64,000 bases of DNA from Lewinellaceae bacterium (GCA_020636225.1 JACJYI010000004.1:186001-250000); one strand, 5' to 3'. Shown: positions 42,636 through 54,300, numbered from the stretch's first letter. The notes: a model not told the origin generated them from the sequence alone. Translations and numbers: made by a program.

Positions 42636-45600
42636 TTGCCTGGAATATCCGACTTCTTGCGTCTCCTTCTGTTTCTCCTTCCGGTCGGGCTGATCGCGCA
42701 ACCATGCCAGGAGACCCTCAATGCCGGAGATGACGTCATACTGTGCTATCCCGGCGGAGATGTACAGCTCAATGGCTCCTTCTCCGGCGATCCCAATCAG
42801 GTCATCTCCATCGAATGGACCCCGCCGAACGGCCTGTCCGACCCCATGATCCTCGACCCCATCGCATCGGTCAACACCACGACGACCTATACCCTGACCC
42901 TGCAGACCTTCAGCGGAAACAACCTGGTGGTCAATGGGGATTTCGAGAATGGAAATACCGGCTTTACCAGCGACTATCTTTACAATCCCGTTTCCCTGGT
43001 GGCCGAGGGAGTCTATGCCGTCACCAACAACCCCAATGCCCTCCATCCAGGCTTCGCTCCCTGCGGAGACCACACATCGGGAAGTGGACAGATGCTGGCC
43101 GTGAACGGTGCTGGCACACCGGGGCAAAATGTCTGGTGCCAGACCATCCCCGTCATCCCCAATACCAATTATGTGTTCAGTGCCTGGGTCACGACCCTGG
43201 TTCAGGCCAGTCCGGCGATCCTGCAATTCTATGCCAATGGCGCACCCATTGGCGGTTCCTTCGAAGCCCCCAGCAGCAACTGCGACTGGATTCAGTTTTA
43301 CAATATCTGGAACTCGGGAGGTGCCTCGTCAGTGAACATCTGTATCGTCAATCAGAACACCGAATTGGGTGGCAATGATTTTGCCATCGATGATATCTTC
43401 CTCAGCGAGGTGTGCGAGTATGAGGATGAAGTCACCATCACCGTTTTGGACGAGATCACCGAATCCCAAGAGTTTGAGATCTGCGAAGGTGAGTCTATCA
43501 ACGTGGCCGGTCAAAGCTTCTCGAACGAAGGCGACTACGAAGTGGTGATCCCCTCGTTCCAGGGGTGCGATTCGACGATCCAGGTCCATCTGGATGTGGC
43601 GTTTGTCGAGGCTTACATCGATGAGCCCCTTCCCCTGGATTGTTATGCCCAGGAAACCCAGCTGGACGGCTCCCTGTCCAATGGATCCAACGGCATCGAT
43701 ACCTGGCTGTGGACCACCACCAACGGCAACATCATCACCGATCCCAAACAACCCGCCGTTTCCGCAGGAAGTAGCGGGACCTACCAACTGAAGGTCAGCA
43801 CTTCCCTGACCACCATCACCTGTTATGACTCCATTTCGGTGACCATCCCCCTGGATACCGTGGCCCCCCTGGTTTCGATTATCGATCCACCCTTCCTGTC
43901 ATGCCAGGATTCCACCCTACAGCTGCAGGCCATGGGAATGCCTCTTCCCGCCTTGTCCTCGGTCCAGTGGAGTACGCCGAACGGCGCCTTTCTCTCCGGG
44001 CAGGATTCCCTGAATCCGGTCATTCTCGGACCCGGGATGTACATCGTCACCCTGACCGATATCGAAAATGGATGCATCGGCATCGATACGACCATCGTCC
44101 AGGCGGATACCAGCAAACCGGTGATCCTGCCACAACTCATCTCCCATATCAATTGCCGGGACAGCCTGGGTCTGATCGAAGTCGCCGTACCCACTCCGGT
44201 CATGGGTGTCACCTTGCAGTGGTCGACATCCAACGGCATCATTCATGGCCCCGCTGACACCCTCGTCCTGACCGCCGGAGGGCCTGGCTCCTACACCCTC
44301 CTGGCCACAGATACGTTGTCCGGGTGTGTGTCCAACTGGACCACCACCATCGCCGAGGATGTTGCCATACCGGTCATCCAACTCCCCACCGATGACACCC
44401 TGGGTTGCCAGCAATTCCAGCTGGATGCCATCGCTTCGGTCCCTTCCGGCATGGATTCCCTGTCGATCCTATGGTCCACCACCAACGGGTCGTTCAACGG
44501 ACCCACCGACAGCCTGGTCGCCATCCTGGCTGGAGAGGGCCTCTACCAGGTGCAGATCGAAAATCTCCTGAACGGATGCCGGGATACCGCCTCCATCTTC
44601 GTTATCCGCAACGAGGTCCTCCCGCCTGTCGTTGCCGGACCGGATCTGGTCATTGATTGCCTGCAGGACACCCTGTCACCCGTCACCACCGGTACGGCGA
44701 TCGGTCCCAACTTCACTTATTCCTGGTCAACGCCCTCCGGGACCATTCTGGGTGATACCCTGCTGAATCCCGAATTGCTGTCCGCAGGGGTCTATGTCCT
44801 GGAGGTGTTCAACACCCAGAATCTATGCATCGATCGGGATACCCTGACCGTGACCGATATCCGCAGCCAACCCATGGCCAATATCCTGCCCGCTCAGGTC
44901 CTGACCTGCACTGACCTCCAGGTCACTCTCGACGGACAGGGGTCCGACCAGGGCCATCATCTGTATACCTGGACCGGACCGGATATCGCCTCCGGACCCA
45001 ACACCCTGACACCGGATGTCCAGGCACCGGGTTGGTACACCCTTGTCGTCACAGACACCCTCAATCATTGCACGGGTATCGATTCCATCCTGGTCGGCCA
45101 GGATATCACTCCGCCCCAGATCGGAGTCCTGCCTCCGGACAGCCTGGATTGCAATCATCCGACCATCACCCTCGATGCCACCCCTTCACAACCAGCCGGA
45201 CAGATCAGCTATCTATGGGGCACTTCCGGCGGCAATCTGGTATCCGGCGCCAGTTCACCCAATCCGGTGGTCAGTGTAGGAGGGTTCTACACCCTGCTCC
45301 TCACCGATCTCACCAACGGATGCACGAGCCTGGACTCGGTGTTTGTCTTCCAGGATCCCAACCTGCCCTCCGCATCGATCCAGGAAGCCGATACCCTGAC
45401 ATGCCTGGTCACTTCCCAGAATCTGACGGCCAACTATCAGTCGCCCAATCCGAACGTGACCTTCCAGTGGACGACCACCAATGGCCAGATCATCAGCGGT
45501 GCCAATACTCCTCAGCCACTGATCGGCCAACCTGGCATCTATACCTTTGTGCTGACCGATCCTGCCACCGGATGCACGGCCACCGACCAGGTGGTTGTGG

Positions 45601-46898
45601 AACAGAACATCACGGTACCCGTGGTCAGCATCCCCGATCCCGGCCTGCTGACCTGCGTGATCACGCAACTTGACCTGATCGCCGTTCCGGACAATTATCC
45701 CGGCGTATTGACCTATACCTGGAGTACAACCAATGGAACGATCAATGGCCCTTCGGCCGGATCGCCTGTCCAGATCACCAGCCCGGGCGCCTATGCGCTT
45801 GTGTGGACCGTACCCGAAAATGGCTGCACGGGTTCAACTGCGATAAGCATCGGTGAAAATATCCAGCCCCCGATGGCCAATGCTGGCCCGGACAGGCTCC
45901 TTCCCTGCGACCCGCCCCAGGTAGCCCTGGACGGTAGCATGTCCACGGGCCAGGGGGCCCTGGACTACTCCTGGACCTCCCCCTCCGGCGGGATCCTCAG
46001 CGGTGCTTCTGCCCCGTTGGCGGAAGCCGGGAATCCGGGCACCTATATCCTGATCGTGACCGATCTGGTCAATGGTTGCACGCATACCGATACCACCCTG
46101 GTCGAGCAGGTGCTCCCGTCGGGTCTGGACCTCGAACTGGACCCACCCGGTTGCCGGCGGTCACAGGGTGAACTGGTCCTGATCGGATCGGCAGGTGGCT
46201 CCCCGCCATATACCTTCTCCATTGACAGCATCTCCGGTGTCTTCGGGCAAGGAGAGGGCCTGCTCCTGGACCCGGGCACCTGGCCCATCCAGGTGATCGA
46301 TGCCTTGGGTTGTTCCTTTGATACTGTGATCGTCATGCCCGACCGACAGGACCTGTCCCTCCAGGTACCCCAGGAAGTGTGGGTCAGCTATGGCGATTCA
46401 GGGCTGATCGAACTGACCATCAATTTCCCGGGTACTGATGTGGATACGGTGCTCTGGAATCCGAACATCTGGTTGACCGCGACCCAGGACCCGCTGGTGT
46501 GGTATACCCATGCCCCACTGGCGACTCAATACCAGGTGACCGTGGAGACCACCGACGGCTGCGAAGCGAAGGGCGTGATCCAGGTGTTGATCGACAACGA
46601 CCCTGTCCTGTTCGTACCCAATGTGTTCTCACCCAATTCGGAGGATGGGGTCAACGACCGGTTCTTTCCCTTCTCCCGCCCGGGAACGGTCAAGCGCATC
46701 GTGAGCATGGGTATCTATGACCGCTGGGGAACCCGACTGTTCTACAATGAGGATTTTCCGCCTGATGATGAAGCCTATGGCTGGGATGGTTCATTCCGGC
46801 ATACCCGTTTGAATCCGGCAGTCTTTGTATGGGTCATCCAAGCTGAACTGAACACCGGAGAGATCATTCTGATCAAGGGGGATGTGACACTGCTATAG
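42636..46898 (+). CDS. Giant T9SS type B adhesin, paralog 1 of 3
   Basis: 1,420 residues from TTG 42636 (signal peptide MPGISDFLRLLLFLLPVGLIAQ; no in-frame ATG is available before the stop at 42603). Modules: an N-terminal PKD/Ig-like domain (WTPPNGLSDPMILDP), a jelly-roll carbohydrate-binding-like domain (~100-255: NGDFENGNTGFTSD...GDHTSGSGQMLAVNG...GNDFAIDDIFL), and a bridging module with ITVLDEITESQEFEICEGESI. Then ten ~85-residue Ig/PKD-like repeats follow, each with two Cys (pattern LDC...W(S/T)TTNGxI...GxYTLxVTD..NGC). Next come a CCRR-like PPGCRRSQGELVL module, a WNPNIWLT module and a type B T9SS/CHU_C terminus (VPNVFSPNSEDGVND...GDVTLL). The two following genes have the same order of modules. 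Confidence 0.9.
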   Translation: MPGISDFLRLLLFLLPVGLIAQPCQETLNAGDDVILCYPGGDVQLNGSFSGDPNQVISIEWTPPNGLSDPMILDPIASVNTTTTYTLTLQTFSGNNLVVNGDFENGNTGFTSDYLYNPVSLVAEGVYAVTNNPNALHPGFAPCGDHTSGSGQMLAVNGAGTPGQNVWCQTIPVIPNTNYVFSAWVTTLVQASPAILQFYANGAPIGGSFEAPSSNCDWIQFYNIWNSGGASSVNICIVNQNTELGGNDFAIDDIFLSEVCEYEDEVTITVLDEITESQEFEICEGESINVAGQSFSNEGDYEVVIPSFQGCDSTIQVHLDVAFVEAYIDEPLPLDCYAQETQLDGSLSNGSNGIDTWLWTTTNGNIITDPKQPAVSAGSSGTYQLKVSTSLTTITCYDSISVTIPLDTVAPLVSIIDPPFLSCQDSTLQLQAMGMPLPALSSVQWSTPNGAFLSGQDSLNPVILGPGMYIVTLTDIENGCIGIDTTIVQADTSKPVILPQLISHINCRDSLGLIEVAVPTPVMGVTLQWSTSNGIIHGPADTLVLTAGGPGSYTLLATDTLSGCVSNWTTTIAEDVAIPVIQLPTDDTLGCQQFQLDAIASVPSGMDSLSILWSTTNGSFNGPTDSLVAILAGEGLYQVQIENLLNGCRDTASIFVIRNEVLPPVVAGPDLVIDCLQDTLSPVTTGTAIGPNFTYSWSTPSGTILGDTLLNPELLSAGVYVLEVFNTQNLCIDRDTLTVTDIRSQPMANILPAQVLTCTDLQVTLDGQGSDQGHHLYTWTGPDIASGPNTLTPDVQAPGWYTLVVTDTLNHCTGIDSILVGQDITPPQIGVLPPDSLDCNHPTITLDATPSQPAGQISYLWGTSGGNLVSGASSPNPVVSVGGFYTLLLTDLTNGCTSLDSVFVFQDPNLPSASIQEADTLTCLVTSQNLTANYQSPNPNVTFQWTTTNGQIISGANTPQPLIGQPGIYTFVLTDPATGCTATDQVVVEQNITVPVVSIPDPGLLTCVITQLDLIAVPDNYPGVLTYTWSTTNGTINGPSAGSPVQITSPGAYALVWTVPENGCTGSTAISIGENIQPPMANAGPDRLLPCDPPQVALDGSMSTGQGALDYSWTSPSGGILSGASAPLAEAGNPGTYILIVTDLVNGCTHTDTTLVEQVLPSGLDLELDPPGCRRSQGELVLIGSAGGSPPYTFSIDSISGVFGQGEGLLLDPGTWPIQVIDALGCSFDTVIVMPDRQDLSLQVPQEVWVSYGDSGLIELTINFPGTDVDTVLWNPNIWLTATQDPLVWYTHAPLATQYQVTVETTDGCEAKGVIQVLIDNDPVLFVPNVFSPNSEDGVNDRFFPFSRPGTVKRIVSMGIYDRWGTRLFYNEDFPPDDEAYGWDGSFRHTRLNPAVFVWVIQAELNTGEIILIKGDVTLL

Positions 46899-46908
46899 AT
46901 CCTCATGG

Positions 46909-46937
46909 TTGTTTCCAGCCGTCTTTTCGTACTTTCG
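46909..46937 (+). promoter_or_regulatory. Candidate Bacteroidota promoter before adhesin 2
   Basis: TTG (46909-46911) and TACTTTCG (46930-46937) are separated by 18 bases and match the TTG/TAnnTTTG consensus of primary sigma promoters in this phylum at all but one base of the -7 box. Confidence 0.4.
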
Positions 46938-46942
46938 AAGGT

Positions 46943-46961
46943 TTGACCATTTTTTGGTCAA
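46943..46961. other. 5'-leader hairpin of adhesin 2
   Basis: TTGACCA (46943-46949) and TGGTCAA (46955-46961) form a perfect 7-bp stem with a five-T loop in the presumed leader, 17 bases before the ATG at 46979. It could be an operator or an RNA structure. Confidence 0.4.
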
Positions 46962-46978
46962 GGATCTGAATACGGGGT

Positions 46979-49900
46979 ATGAGAAGAATTGGACTGATTT
47001 GTCTGGGCATACTTGGCGCTTGTTCTTTTGCTATTGGCCAGAACAGCTGCGGGATCATGGTCGAAGCCGGTGACCCGCAATCCATTTGCAATGGCGGCAG
47101 TACGACACTGAATGGCAGCGTGACCGGGGGCAACAGTCCCACATGGGAGTGGACCCCTGCTGCCGGACTGAGCGATCCGACATCCCTGACGCCCACGGCC
47201 TCTCCGGCTGTCACGACCACCTATACCCTGACAGCCATGGCCAACTCGGATAACCTGATCGTCAACGGGGGCTTCGAAACCGCATCCATTGCCCCGGCCA
47301 CCTCCAATTATACAGAAGTTTCTGATCCGGTGGCCATTGCCACCAATGCACCGAACTATTACGGCATCCTGTCGGTGCCGCAGATCGTCCAGGCCTTTGG
47401 CTGCACGCCGGATATCGGTCAGTACACCATGGTCATCCACGGCAGTACCGGTGTCGGTGTCGATTTCTGGTGCCAGACCATCCCGGTGACCCCGAACACG
47501 GATTACAAGTTTGAATACACTGTCTTTGGCATCCTCTATTTCTTTGCCCCGGCACCGGAAATTGTCCTGAAGGTCAACGGAGTCCAGATCGGCTCGATCA
47601 CGGCGCCCAATTCCCTGTGCGGAGAAGCTACCCAGACGTTCACCTGGAATTCAGGAGCCTCCACCTCTGCAGATGTCTGCTTTGCCAATGCCACGGTTGC
47701 CGGACTGGGCAGTATGTGTTCCATCGATGATATCAGCATGGTGGAATGTTGTGTGGAAAGTGACACTGTGACCGTGACCGTTCTCCCTGAGATCGAAGTC
47801 CAGCAGGACTATGTCATTTGCGAAGGTGAATCGGTGGATGTCGGGGGGCAAAGCTTCAACCAGGAAGGAAATTATGAAGTGGTCCTGACTTCGTTTCAAG
47901 GCTGTGATTCGACGATCCAGGTCCAGGTGAATGTCGTCGACGTGGAGGCCTTTGTCTCTCCACCCGCCATGATCACCTGTCTGGTGGATCAGGTACTGCT
48001 GGATGGTTCAGGTTCCGTCGGGGAATACGGCATCAACTCCTATAGTTGGACGACCACCAATGGACTGATCCTTTCCAATCCGTCCAGTCCTTCCGTGGAT
48101 GTCGGTGCACCCGGCGTCTATACGCTGACCGTCACCACCACCAATGGCCAGGTGACCTGCTCGGAAGATCTGGATGTCTCGGTCGAGATCGACACCATCT
48201 CCCCGGTTTTCACCATCGATCCTCCCCTGACGCCGCCATGCGACAACCCGGTGGTCACCCTGACCGCCAACGGAAACAACCTCCCCCCCAATGCCAGTGC
48301 CGCATGGTCGACCTGGAACGGGCAGATCCTCTCCGGGGGAAACACCCTGATGCCAACGGTATCCGGTTCGGGCATCTACACCCTGTTGGTCACCGACCCG
48401 TCCAATGGCTGCTTCTCTCTGGATTCCATACAGGTCCAGGCTGACACCAACAAACCTGTTATCCAACCACTGGTCATCCCCGACATCACCTGTCGCGACT
48501 CCCAGGTGGTGATCAGCGTAGCCGTTCCTGCTCCGACGACAGGATATACTGCCCTCTGGACCACCACCAACGGAAATATCCTCTCCGGGGCCACGACCCT
48601 GATCCCACTGGTCAATGCCGGGGGGACCTATCTGCTCACTGTGACCGATTCGATCACCGGATGCACCAGCACCCTGGATGCCCTGGTAGATGCCTTCACC
48701 GATCCACCAACACCGACGCTGCCCGTGCCGGATACCATCACCTGTCTGGTCACCTCGCTGTCCATCCCGGCAACGGTTGGACCCGGATTCGACTCTCTAT
48801 CCATCCAATGGTCGACACCGAATGGCCAGCTGCTTTCCGGCCAGGACAGTCTGACCGTTGAAGTGGGCAGTGGTGGCATCTACACCCTCCAACTGGAGGA
48901 TCTGGCTACCGGATGCCGGGATTCTGCTTCGGTGACCGTGATCAGCAATATCCAACTGCCGGCTGCCGAGGCCGGTCCGGATCTGGTGATCGACTGCTCC
49001 CAAAGCTCGGTGGTCCCCATGACCTCTGGATCATCGACAGGTCCGGAGTTCAGCTATGCCTGGACCCGAAACGGCATGGGCTTTCCCGGCGACACCCTGC
49101 TCCAGCCAACCCTCAATGGCGCCGGCACCTACATCCTGCAAGTCACCAACATCTCCACCGGTTGTGTCAACACCGACACCCTGACCGTCTCCAGTGTAGC
49201 CGGCCTGCCAACCGTGCAGATCAGCCCGGCCGATACCCTCGATTGTATCCACTCTCAGCTGACCCTGGATGCCTCCGGTTCCTCCCAGGGCAACCATGTG
49301 ATCACCTGGAGCGGGCCGGCAGGTGGCCTCCTGTCCGGAACAAATGGCCTCACACCGACCATCGGCCAGCCGGGATGGTATGTCCTGTCCATTCTGGACA
49401 CCACCAATCAATGCCAGGCAGTGGACTCCGTCCTGGTCATCCAGGATATCCAGCCTCCCGTGCCCTCCATCCTTCCAGCCGACAGCCTGGATTGCCTGAC
49501 CACCAGCGTGGTACTGGACGCTTCTGCTTCGACCTCTTCCGGCCCGACCCAATACCTCTGGTCGACTACCAATGGAAATATTGTCAGCGGGGCAATGAGT
49601 GCCACACCACTGGTCAATGGAGGCGGCACCTATACCCTTCTGCTCACCAATCCCGACAACGGGTGTACCGCCCTTGATTCCGTCATCGTCTTCCAGGATC
49701 CCGATCTGCCCGTCGCATCGATCCTGGACGCGGATACCCTGACCTGCCTGGTCACCAGTGTGAACCTGGAGGCCACCTATCAGGGCCCCAATCCCAACGT
49801 GACCTTCACCTGGACGACACCGGACGGAACCATCCTCAGTGGCGGCACCACCCTGATGCCCGTGGTTGGCGGTCCTGGCACCTATGTATTCGAGCTGACC

Positions 49901-51238
49901 GATCCTCTGACCGGATGCATGACCTCCGACCAGGTCGTCGTGGTGGAAAATACCTTTGTTCCGATCGTCACCGTGCCCAATCCGGACACCCTTGACTGCC
50001 TGAACAACCAGATCGTCCTGGAGGCCCAGCCGGTGAATTATTCCGGCACACTGGAGTATGTGTGGACCACTACCAATGGCATGATCATCGGGCCTGCAAC
50101 TGGAAATCCGGTGACAGTGAATGCTGCCGGTCAGTATCAGGTCCAGTGGACCGTACCTGAAAACGGGTGTTCCAATGGCACCTCCCAAACCGTCATCGAG
50201 GACATCCAGTCGCCTATTGCCGATGCCGGTCCGGATGCCGGTCTTCCCTGCAATGGACAGAATCTCCAGCTGGATGGATCCGGTTCAACAGGACAGGGTA
50301 TACTGACCTACAGCTGGTCGACCACCAATGGCATGATCCTCTCGGGAGCCGGAACAGCATTGCCGCTGATCGGCCAGGCCGGGACATACTTGCTCACCGT
50401 GACTGACCAGTCTAATGGATGTTCTGCCACTGACGAGGTGATCATTACCGCCACCGGCAGCCTCAATCCCCAGTTCAACCTCACCCTGCCAGTCTGCAAC
50501 TCACCTGGAGAGATCACCTTCACGGCCAATGGAGCCACCCCTCCGGTCTCCCTGACCATCCAGGGTGTAGCGGGAAGTTTTTCTCCGGGTGAGATCATCT
50601 CCCTGCCTGCCGGCACATGGCCGCTGACCGTGACCGATGGTTCCGGTTGCATCCTGGACACCACCCTGGTCATGCCCGCCGGTCAGGACCTGATCCTCAG
50701 TGCTCCTGCCAGCCTGAGTCTGTCACCGGGCAGCACGGGCACCATTCAGTTGAATGTGAATGTGGACCCTGCCCAGATCACATCGATCACCTGGAATCCC
50801 AATACGGGAATTTCTCCCACGGGTGATCCGCTCATCTGGACCATCGTGACCGATCAATCTTCGAGCTGGGAGGTGACGGTCACCACTATTGATGGTTGTA
50901 CCAAAACAGCCTCCATCATGATAGAGGTGCTGACCACTTTACCGGTCTTGTTTGTACCCAACGCCTTCTCACCCAATGACCTCAACGGGATCAATGACCG
51001 TTTCTTCCCTTCTGCCCGACCGGGTACAATCACCAGCGTGAAGAATATGGCGATCTATGATCGCTGGGGGAACAGCCTGTTCATGCAGGAAGATTTCCCG
51101 CCCAATGATGCCGACTATGGCTGGGATGGCACATACCGGGACAAGCCCCTTGATCCAGGGGTGTATGTCTGGGTGATCGAGGTACTCCTGGCCGATGGAG
51201 AGGTCCGCGTGTACAAGGGGGATGTGACCTTGTTTTAA
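46979..51238 (+). CDS. Giant T9SS type B adhesin, paralog 2 of 3
   Basis: 1,419 residues, signal peptide MRRIGLICLGILGACSFAIGQ, starting 80 bases after paralog 1. The module order is the same: N-terminal Ig-like (WTPAAGLSDPTSLTP), jelly roll (NGGFETASIAPATSN...DFWCQTIPVTPNTDYKF), bridging module (VTVLPEIEVQQDYVICEGESVD), ten Cys-paired Ig/PKD-like repeats, C-terminal modules and a CHU_C terminus (VPNAFSPNDLNGIND...GDVTLF). Its jelly roll and last pre-sorting modules (LPVCNSPGEITFTANG, WNPNTGISPTGDPLIW) differ much more from paralogs 1 and 3 than the central repeats do. It may therefore bind a different target. Confidence 0.9.
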   Translation: MRRIGLICLGILGACSFAIGQNSCGIMVEAGDPQSICNGGSTTLNGSVTGGNSPTWEWTPAAGLSDPTSLTPTASPAVTTTYTLTAMANSDNLIVNGGFETASIAPATSNYTEVSDPVAIATNAPNYYGILSVPQIVQAFGCTPDIGQYTMVIHGSTGVGVDFWCQTIPVTPNTDYKFEYTVFGILYFFAPAPEIVLKVNGVQIGSITAPNSLCGEATQTFTWNSGASTSADVCFANATVAGLGSMCSIDDISMVECCVESDTVTVTVLPEIEVQQDYVICEGESVDVGGQSFNQEGNYEVVLTSFQGCDSTIQVQVNVVDVEAFVSPPAMITCLVDQVLLDGSGSVGEYGINSYSWTTTNGLILSNPSSPSVDVGAPGVYTLTVTTTNGQVTCSEDLDVSVEIDTISPVFTIDPPLTPPCDNPVVTLTANGNNLPPNASAAWSTWNGQILSGGNTLMPTVSGSGIYTLLVTDPSNGCFSLDSIQVQADTNKPVIQPLVIPDITCRDSQVVISVAVPAPTTGYTALWTTTNGNILSGATTLIPLVNAGGTYLLTVTDSITGCTSTLDALVDAFTDPPTPTLPVPDTITCLVTSLSIPATVGPGFDSLSIQWSTPNGQLLSGQDSLTVEVGSGGIYTLQLEDLATGCRDSASVTVISNIQLPAAEAGPDLVIDCSQSSVVPMTSGSSTGPEFSYAWTRNGMGFPGDTLLQPTLNGAGTYILQVTNISTGCVNTDTLTVSSVAGLPTVQISPADTLDCIHSQLTLDASGSSQGNHVITWSGPAGGLLSGTNGLTPTIGQPGWYVLSILDTTNQCQAVDSVLVIQDIQPPVPSILPADSLDCLTTSVVLDASASTSSGPTQYLWSTTNGNIVSGAMSATPLVNGGGTYTLLLTNPDNGCTALDSVIVFQDPDLPVASILDADTLTCLVTSVNLEATYQGPNPNVTFTWTTPDGTILSGGTTLMPVVGGPGTYVFELTDPLTGCMTSDQVVVVENTFVPIVTVPNPDTLDCLNNQIVLEAQPVNYSGTLEYVWTTTNGMIIGPATGNPVTVNAAGQYQVQWTVPENGCSNGTSQTVIEDIQSPIADAGPDAGLPCNGQNLQLDGSGSTGQGILTYSWSTTNGMILSGAGTALPLIGQAGTYLLTVTDQSNGCSATDEVIITATGSLNPQFNLTLPVCNSPGEITFTANGATPPVSLTIQGVAGSFSPGEIISLPAGTWPLTVTDGSGCILDTTLVMPAGQDLILSAPASLSLSPGSTGTIQLNVNVDPAQITSITWNPNTGISPTGDPLIWTIVTDQSSSWEVTVTTIDGCTKTASIMIEVLTTLPVLFVPNAFSPNDLNGINDRFFPSARPGTITSVKNMAIYDRWGNSLFMQEDFPPNDADYGWDGTYRDKPLDPGVYVWVIEVLLADGEVRVYKGDVTLF

Positions 51239-51258
51239 CTCCTGTTCACGGCACTGTC

Positions 51259-51288
51259 TTTACACGCCGAAGAGATTCACTATCTTTT
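51259..51288 (+). promoter_or_regulatory. Candidate promoter before adhesin 3
   Basis: TATCTTTT (51281-51288) fits TAnnTTTG at all but one base. A TTT (51259-51261) lies 19 bases upstream in place of the TTG box. The leader would be short (~20-25 nt). Confidence 0.3.
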
Positions 51289-51316
51289 GGGTTGCTAACC
51301 TGTTTCCTGTCCGACC

Positions 51317-54300
51317 ATGTGGGTTCAATTCATTCTACTTTTTTTCTCTGGCTTTGGCCCCGTGCTTCCGCCATCAGCCTGCAACGAGACCATTCAGGCA
51401 GGGCCTGACCAGATCCTTTGTCATCCGGGCGGCACGGTCGATCTGAACGGCTCCTTCAGTGGCAACGAGATCAGCAGCCTGGAATGGACCCCGGCTGCCG
51501 GACTGTCCGATCCCAATGTGCTGGATCCCACTGCTACCGTCACCCAAACCACCACCTACACACTCACCATCAAGGCTCCGTCCGGGAATAACCTGATCAT
51601 CAATGGTGACTTCGAGGCCGGGAATACCGGGTTTACCAGCAATTACTGGTATGGCAATCCAGGCCTCAGCCCCGGGGGATATTCCGTACAATCGAATCCA
51701 GTCGTCTGCAATGGCGGCTTCTCGCAGTGTGGCGACCATACCTCGGGAAGCGGTAACATGATGGTCATTGACGGATCCACAACTCCGGGGATTACCTTCT
51801 TCTGCCAGACTGTTCCCGTTAATCCGAATACGGACTACTACTTCGAATTCTATGTCACCTCTGTGTATCCTGTTTCGCCGGCCAATGTCCAGGCTACATT
51901 CAACGGCATACCCGTCGGTTCTGTATCTGCTACCGCAAACACCTGCGAATGGATCCAATTCGCTACCGTCTGGAATTCCGGCGGCGCTTCCTCGGTGACC
52001 ATCTGCCTGGAGGACCTGAATATCATAGGCGGGGGGAATGACTTTGCCATTGATGATGTCTTTCTGCGGGAGATCTGTGAATATGAGGATGAGGTCACCA
52101 TCACGGTTCTCGACGAGATCGTGGAAACCCAATCGTTTGAAATGTGCTTCGGGGAATCCATCGAAGTGGGAGGCCAGTATTTCGATGATGCCGGCGATTA
52201 TGATGTGGTGCTGTCCTCCTTCCAGGGATGCGACTCGACCATCCAGGTGCATATCGATGTAGCAGATGTCGAAGCCTATATCCTGCAGGCCGATCCATTG
52301 AACTGCTACCAAGACCAAACCTCCCTGGATGGCTCCCTCAGCGTGGGGTCCAACGGCATCGGCAGCTTTTCCTGGACCACAACCGGTGGGATGATCCTCA
52401 GCAACCCGCTGTCAGCCGCCATTACCATCGGGGGTGGCGGCACCTACCAATTGCTGGTGAGCACGACCCTGGGATCGATCACCTGCTACGATTCCATAAC
52501 CATCGATGTCCCCATCGATACGGTTCAACCTGTGGTCAGCATCGATGCGCCTCCGTTCCTCTCCTGCCAGGATTCGACCCTCCTGCTTGTCGCGGTCGCC
52601 AATCCGTTGCCCGGTAGTGCCTTCATCGAGTGGGACACTCCGGATGGCATGATCCTGAACGGCCAGAACAGCCTGAATCCACTGATCCAAGGCCCGGGAA
52701 TGTACATCATTGCGGTCACCGATCCGGCAAACGGTTGCATCGGAATGGACACCACCCTTGTCCTAGCGGATACCAGCAAACCGGTGATCCTGCCGATCGG
52801 CGTACCGGACCTCACCTGTCGCGACACCGTGTCCCACATCCAGATCACCATTCCCAGTCCCGCTGCCGGAGTGACCCTGCAATGGTCCACCTCCAACGGA
52901 CTGATCCTCAATGGAAGTGACTCCACCATATTGTCTGCCGGAGCCGCGGGCACCTATACCCTGGTGGCCACGGATACCCTGTCCGGCTGCACATCGACCT
53001 GGACGACCAGCGTCACTGAGGACAAGACCATCCCCACCGTGCAATTGCCCCTGCAGGATACCCTGGGCTGCCAGCAAACCCAGATCCAGGCTACCGCCCT
53101 GGTTCCTTCCGGCCAGGACTCCCTGTCGATATCCTGGTCTTCTGCCAATGGTTCGTTCAACAGTCCTACCGACAGCCTGATCGTGCTATTGGGCAGCGAA
53201 GGTGATTACCAGGTCCTGGTCGAGAATCTCGCCAATGGGTGCCTCGACTCAGCTGCGATCACCATCGTGCGCAACGAGGTCTTGCCCCATGTCGATGCCG
53301 GCCCGGACCTTGTCCTGGATTGTGTCCAGGATACAGCACTGGCAATCAGTGGTGGTTCCGACCAGGGTCCGGGATTTGATTATCAGTGGGCCACTACATC
53401 AGGGTCCATCACCGGGGACACCCTCCTTCAACCTGTTTTCTCCGCTGCCGGGACCTATATCCTCACCGTCCTGAATACCCAGAACCTCTGCTCGGACACC
53501 GATACCCTGGAGGTCACTGACATCCGATCCTTTCCGCTGGCAGACATCCAACCAGCCCTGACCCTGACTTGTGCCGACCCGACCATTCCATTGGACGGCT
53601 CTGCTTCAGACCAGGGCCATCATCTTTATCTCTGGACCGGACCGGGAACCATACAAAATCCAGGCACGCTCAATCCGGAGATCCAGTCACCAGGATGGTT
53701 CACCCTGATGGTGACCGACACGATCAACCACTGCCAGGCCAGCGACTCCATCCTGGTCATGCAGGATATCGCTCCTCCAATATCAACGATCAATCCACCG
53801 GACAGCCTGGATTGCAATCATCCGACCATCACCCTGGATGCCTCAGCATCAGCTCCCGGGGGCCAGCTCAATTTCAAATGGTCCACCGGGAATGGCAATA
53901 TTGTCTCCGGGGCAACCACGCCCACTCCTTCCGTGAGTGGCGGAGGGATATACACGGTCCTGATCACCAACACCGCCAATGGCTGTACAACCCTCGACTC
54001 GGTGTTCGTCTATCAGGATCCGGATCTGCCGGTCGTGTCCATTCTGCCGGCGGACACCCTGACCTGTCTGGTCAATCAACTGACCTTGGGTGCCACCTAC
54101 CAATCGCCCAATCCAGGTGTTACCTTTCAATGGTCGACGAGCAACGGACAGATCCTGAATGGCGGAACGACCCTTTCGCCGGAGGTTGGATCCCCGGGTG
54201 TCTATACGCTGGTGCTCACCGATCCGAATACAGGTTGCACCGCTGCCGATGAGGTGCAGGTGGTGGAGAATACCACCGTACCCCAGGTCGATCTGCCCGA

